This document shows positions 5,665-8,149 of a stretch of DNA of 8,149 bases, piece by piece. A model generated the notes under the pieces. It was not told the DNA's origin. It saw only the letters and a list, made by a program, of their open reading frames with translations, and made no database searches. The stretch spans positions 1-8,149 of the forward strand of contig CAIUFU010000139.1 of assembly GCA_903898475.1 (NCBI GenBank), in the 5' to 3' direction. The translations under genes and the position numbers were made by a program. This DNA is from an uncultured Alphaproteobacteria bacterium. Its GTDB lineage: Bacteria; Pseudomonadota; Alphaproteobacteria; Rickettsiales; UBA1997. Numbering within the stretch: the stretch's first letter is position 1; every line of letters starts with the position of its first letter.

Positions 5665-6717
5665 ATGAAAATCAAGCATCTAGCTCTCATTCTTCTCACC
5701 GCGTCTTGCTCAACCACCATCTCAAATTTCGACAAATATCAAAAACAGTTTTTAGCCAAAACTGAATTCATGCCCACCAAAGAAAATCTTGAAAACAAGC
5801 CACCAAAAATCGTGGTTTTCGCTTTGGAAGAAAATGAAAATGACGTGGCAAAACAAGCGCAGCTTGGCAATTCGATCGCCAATAATGTTGAAAATGCTTT
5901 AGCGCAAAATCGTCTTGGCGAATTGGTTGACCGCAAAGCCAATGTCAAATTACAAAAGGAAATCGCTTTAACCGAGATGAATAAAACGGGATCTTACAAA
6001 GGCCCTAAAGTTTCTGATTACGCCATTTCAGGCTCAATTTCTAATGCCGGATTTAACAGCAAATATTCTAGCGGCAGCACTTTTGTGAATCCAAAAAACG
6101 GCCAAATCGTTTCGATTCCTCCAAAATATACTTACAGCTCGGACGTTGCCGGAAATTTAAAAATTTACGAACTGCCTTCACTCACCGTGGTGCAAACTAT
6201 TGAGATTGTCGGCAAAAAATCGCGCTCGGAGAATGTACAGCAAAATGGCGGCTTAAATCTTGCCGGATTACAAATCGGTGGCGAACAAGTGAAAGGCTCA
6301 AGCCGTGACGATGGTTTGGTGCGTCGCGCCGGAGAAGACGCAATTAGCAACGCTTTGGTTGATCTAAAAAATGCTCTCGCCAAAAAAGGCTACATTTTGG
6401 AGAAACGCACTTTGGATAAAAAAACTATTTTCAAAATTTCACTAGGTTCAGAAGACGGCATTAAGCAAGACGACAAATTCGAAGTAAGCGGCCAATATGA
6501 AATTGAGAATGCCATTACTAATGAAAGTGAGATTGAGCGTCGCGTTATTGGTGGTGGTTCAGTATCAGATAAAATTGATCCGAAATCAGCTTGGGTTGTA
6601 ATTGATGATCCAAAGCAAGCTGAGGTGATTCGTCTTGGTGATGTGGTAAAAATGAAATATAAAAGAGGCTCGTTTGACGGAGTTTTGCGGGCTACTAAGT
6701 CGATGATTGAGAGTTAA
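5665..6717 (+). CDS. CsgG/LpoB-like lipoprotein with FlgT-C-like tail
   Basis: This 350-residue lipoprotein begins MKIKHLALILLTASCSTT, with the lipobox cysteine at 15. Residues about 48-245 look like the CsgG/LpoB/TolB-N type fold: strand KIVVFALEE (48-56), helix GNSIANNVENALAQNRLGELVDR (68-90), then KLQKEIAL and the strand SDYAISGSIS (117-126), comparable to the VLTGGI strand of CsgG. Residues about 253-333 (KTIFKISLGSEDGIKQDDKF and onward, ending VIRLGDVVKMKYKRG) resemble the C-terminal domain of the flagellar protein FlgT, with its paired G-I/L-x-x-D/GD turns. CsgG forms the curli export pore, LpoB activates a peptidoglycan synthase, and FlgT builds a flagellar ring, so a structural or regulatory outer-membrane role fits. 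It lies 20 bases after the LPP20-like gene, likely in the same transcript. No specific function can be assigned. Confidence 0.65.
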   Translation: MKIKHLALILLTASCSTTISNFDKYQKQFLAKTEFMPTKENLENKPPKIVVFALEENENDVAKQAQLGNSIANNVENALAQNRLGELVDRKANVKLQKEIALTEMNKTGSYKGPKVSDYAISGSISNAGFNSKYSSGSTFVNPKNGQIVSIPPKYTYSSDVAGNLKIYELPSLTVVQTIEIVGKKSRSENVQQNGGLNLAGLQIGGEQVKGSSRDDGLVRRAGEDAISNALVDLKNALAKKGYILEKRTLDKKTIFKISLGSEDGIKQDDKFEVSGQYEIENAITNESEIERRVIGGGSVSDKIDPKSAWVVIDDPKQAEVIRLGDVVKMKYKRGSFDGVLRATKSMIES

Positions 6718-6720
6718 AAC

Positions 6721-6757
6721 TCGATGTCATCCTTCGACAGGCTCAGGATGACATCGA
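6721..6757. repeat. Perfect short palindromic repeat, CCTTCGAC...GCTCAGG family
   Basis: Thirteen bases at 6721-6733 (TCGATGTCATCCT) pair perfectly with 6745-6757, around an 11-base loop TCGACAGGCTC. The loop and adjacent arms give the CCTTCGAC...GCTCAGG signature shared with the element at 26-59. It begins 4 bases past the stop of the CsgG-like gene (6715-6717), so it could act as a transcript-end hairpin, although no T-run follows. The hexamer AAAACT occurs at 6716-6721 and again at 6757-6762, which could be a small target duplication or chance. The element is open in one frame and creates a false N-terminal extension for the next gene. Confidence 0.85.
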
Positions 6758-6795
6758 AAACTGTAGTGACATTGAAAACTAACAAATTACAAAAA

Positions 6796-7665
6796 ATGAA
6801 ATTCATCCAATCCATCCAAGAACTATCAAGCAAATACGACTACTTCCTCTTCGACGTTTGGGGTGTCGTTCACGACGGCAGCACCGCTTATCCAGGTGCC
6901 ATTGAAGCAATCACCTACCTGCGCAGCCAAGGCAAAAAGATCTGTTTCCTTTCTAACGCGCCGCGCCGCGCCAGCAAAGTTGCAACAATGCTTGAGCGTT
7001 TTGGTGTTACCCCCAATCTTTACGATTTTGTAATGTCCTCGGGAGAAGCAACTTTTCTCGATTTGAAAAAAAACCAAGAAGCTGGCTTCAAAGATTTTGG
7101 CCAAAATTATTTTTACATCGGCCCACAAAAAGACATCGATTTGCTTGATGGCTTAGATTACAAAAGAGTGGACGACGCGGCACAGGCGCAGTTTGCAATC
7201 ACTACGGGCTTTGACGGCGATGATTCAGTTTTAGCCGAAAAAATGCCACAGGCTTTGGCAGCAAAAGAAAATAACCTCACTCTAATTTGCGTTAATCCTG
7301 ACATGATCGTGGTCAAACAAGACGGTCGTGAAATGATTTGCGCAGGAGCGCTTGCCAAAGAATACCAAGCTTTGGGCGGCAAAGTGATTTACTACGGAAA
7401 ACCTTTTGCATCGGTTTATAAAATCGTTTGCGAAATTTTTAACGATCCTAAAAATGAAGAAATGCTAATGATTGGTGACGGAATGGAAACCGACATTAAA
7501 GGGGCTAACGATTTCAAAATTGACAGCCTTTTAGTGACGGGTGGCGTTCTCTCCAACATCCTTGGCATCAACTACCGCCAGACCGCAGACCAAACTAAGC
7601 TTGAAGCTTTTTGTAAGCAGCACCAACTTTTTCCTAATTTCGTAATTTCCAGTTTAAAAATATGA
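6796..7665 (+). CDS. HAD superfamily class IIA hydrolase, TIGR01459-like
   Basis: This 289-residue cytoplasmic enzyme belongs to the HAD-IIA (NagD-like) phosphatases and looks like the TIGR01459 group. Motif I is FLFDVWGVVHDG (17-28) with Asp20 as expected nucleophile; motif II is the SN of FLSNAPRR (51-58); motif III is Lys202 in YGKP; motif IV is MIGDGMETDIKGA (225-237) with Asp228 and Asp233 for magnesium. The C2-type cap lies between motifs II and III. The physiological substrate is unknown; in several alphaproteobacteria a relative sits near ribF, which hints at phosphate metabolites of riboflavin synthesis, but no such neighbour is visible. The ATG at 6796 is chosen because the upstream in-frame ATG at 6724 lies inside the palindrome and MKFIQSIQEL fits the family N-terminus. 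It overlaps the next gene by ATGA. Confidence 0.87.
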   Translation: MKFIQSIQELSSKYDYFLFDVWGVVHDGSTAYPGAIEAITYLRSQGKKICFLSNAPRRASKVATMLERFGVTPNLYDFVMSSGEATFLDLKKNQEAGFKDFGQNYFYIGPQKDIDLLDGLDYKRVDDAAQAQFAITTGFDGDDSVLAEKMPQALAAKENNLTLICVNPDMIVVKQDGREMICAGALAKEYQALGGKVIYYGKPFASVYKIVCEIFNDPKNEEMLMIGDGMETDIKGANDFKIDSLLVTGGVLSNILGINYRQTADQTKLEAFCKQHQLFPNFVISSLKI

Positions 7666-8149
7666 AACGCCTTCACTCGAGAAAGAAAAATTCTACTAAA
7701 GTTTTTGCCGTTGCAGCCTTAGTTGCCGCATTACTTTTTGTCCTTTCATCTTATTTCATCGGCGCAGAAAAAGGCGCAGTTGTTGCTAAAGTTAACAATG
7801 AAAAAATCTTCAAATCTGAAATTGATGCCAAATTGCGCAGCGTTTTTGAAGGCCAAAATTTTGGCAATAAAGATGAAGAAGTTAAAATTCCAGACCTCAC
7901 TTCCCTTCCAAAAGAAGTAATCGAAATCTTAGCTAAAGAAATTTACCTAGACCGCGAGCTCACTAAACAAGCTGCTAAATCAAAAGCTGCCAAAGAAAAA
8001 GTTCTGCAAGAAAAAATTGCCGAATCAAAAAACAGAATGTTGCGCCAAGCTTACATCAGCTCTTTGATGAAAGAAAAAGTTAGCGAAGAAAAAGTGAAAG
8101 AAAAATACACTGAACTTAGCAACGGACTTGTTGGTAAAAAAGAATATTC
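7662..8149 (+). CDS. SurA/PrsA-like peptidyl-prolyl isomerase (foldase), N-terminal part, cut by window end
   Basis: The first 162 codons are present and the frame is open at the window edge. A basic start (MKRLHSRKKN) and a hydrophobic segment at about 13-35 give a signal anchor: no clear cleavage site is seen, so the protein is probably tethered to the inner membrane with its bulk in the periplasm. Residues 39-51 (AVVAKVNNEKIFK) match the opening strand of the SurA/PrsA N-terminal chaperone domain, and 82-150 form the long charged helices typical of it (YLDRELTKQAAKSKAAKEKV and onward). GLVGKKEY at the break is where a parvulin (PpiC) domain normally begins, so the catalytic part should follow outside. 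Such proteins help fold outer-membrane and secreted proteins. The start overlaps the HAD gene by ATGA, implying coupling. Confidence 0.8.
   Translation, partial: MKRLHSRKKNSTKVFAVAALVAALLFVLSSYFIGAEKGAVVAKVNNEKIFKSEIDAKLRSVFEGQNFGNKDEEVKIPDLTSLPKEVIEILAKEIYLDRELTKQAAKSKAAKEKVLQEKIAESKNRMLRQAYISSLMKEKVSEEKVKEKYTELSNGLVGKKEY

Noticed and set aside
6724..6795. N-terminal extension of the HAD hydrolase starting at the ATG at 6724
   Set aside because: The extra codons are made of the palindromic repeat and its AT-rich flank, and the family N-terminus fits the ATG at 6796.
7723..7920. Plus-strand 65-codon frame inside the foldase gene
   Set aside because: It is an alternative frame of the SurA/PrsA-like gene, whose own frame is open from 7662 and shows a signal anchor and chaperone domain.
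1..8149. CRISPR array, tRNA, insertion sequence or prophage
   Set aside because: No regularly spaced repeats, cloverleaf-like segments, transposase or phage genes were seen; the two palindromes are single short elements about 6.7 kb apart.

Overview
The window looks like a piece of chromosome from an AT-rich, Gram-negative, probably alphaproteobacterial genome. Four things support this: a lptF-lptG pair for lipopolysaccharide export, a run of outer-membrane-type lipoproteins, a HAD-IIA hydrolase of the TIGR01459 type (best known from alphaproteobacteria), and short palindromic repeats with CCTTCGAC/GCTCAGG arms that are typical of such genomes. The host could be a Rickettsiales- or Holosporales-like lineage, but that is inference. 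There is no transposase, tRNA, rRNA, CRISPR array or phage gene, and no gene-free stretch longer than about 100 bases.

Layout. Bases 1-95 hold a palindromic repeat and the leader of yajQ. YajQ (96-587) is followed after 5 bases by an unrecognised 203-residue protein (593-1204). That gene converges, with a 4-base overlap, on a minus-strand thiS (1201-1410). A 79-base divergent spacer leads into lptF (TTG start, 1490-2575) and lptG (2572-3684), which overlap by ATGA and encode the two membrane subunits of the LPS exporter. Next come four consecutive lipoproteins: an LPP20-like protein (3771-4439), a strong stem-loop terminator, a 54-residue lipoprotein (4504-4668), a second LPP20-like protein (4661-5644, start moved from an upstream ATG), and a CsgG/LpoB-like protein with an FlgT-C-like tail (5665-6717). 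A second palindromic repeat (6721-6757) separates them from a HAD-IIA phosphatase (6796-7665). That gene overlaps by ATGA a membrane-anchored SurA/PrsA-like foldase, which runs off the window end (7662-8149).

Taken together, most of the window concerns the cell envelope: LPS transport, outer-membrane lipoproteins and a periplasmic folding helper. YajQ and ThiS are housekeeping genes. The most interesting part is the lipoprotein block. Its combination of LPP20 and CsgG/FlgT-like folds recalls the accessory outer-membrane rings or pores of flagella (FlgO/FlgP/FlgT) and the curli secretion channel, but no flagellar or curli gene is visible here, so its role is open. Across the window almost no start codon has a recognisable Shine-Dalgarno sequence.
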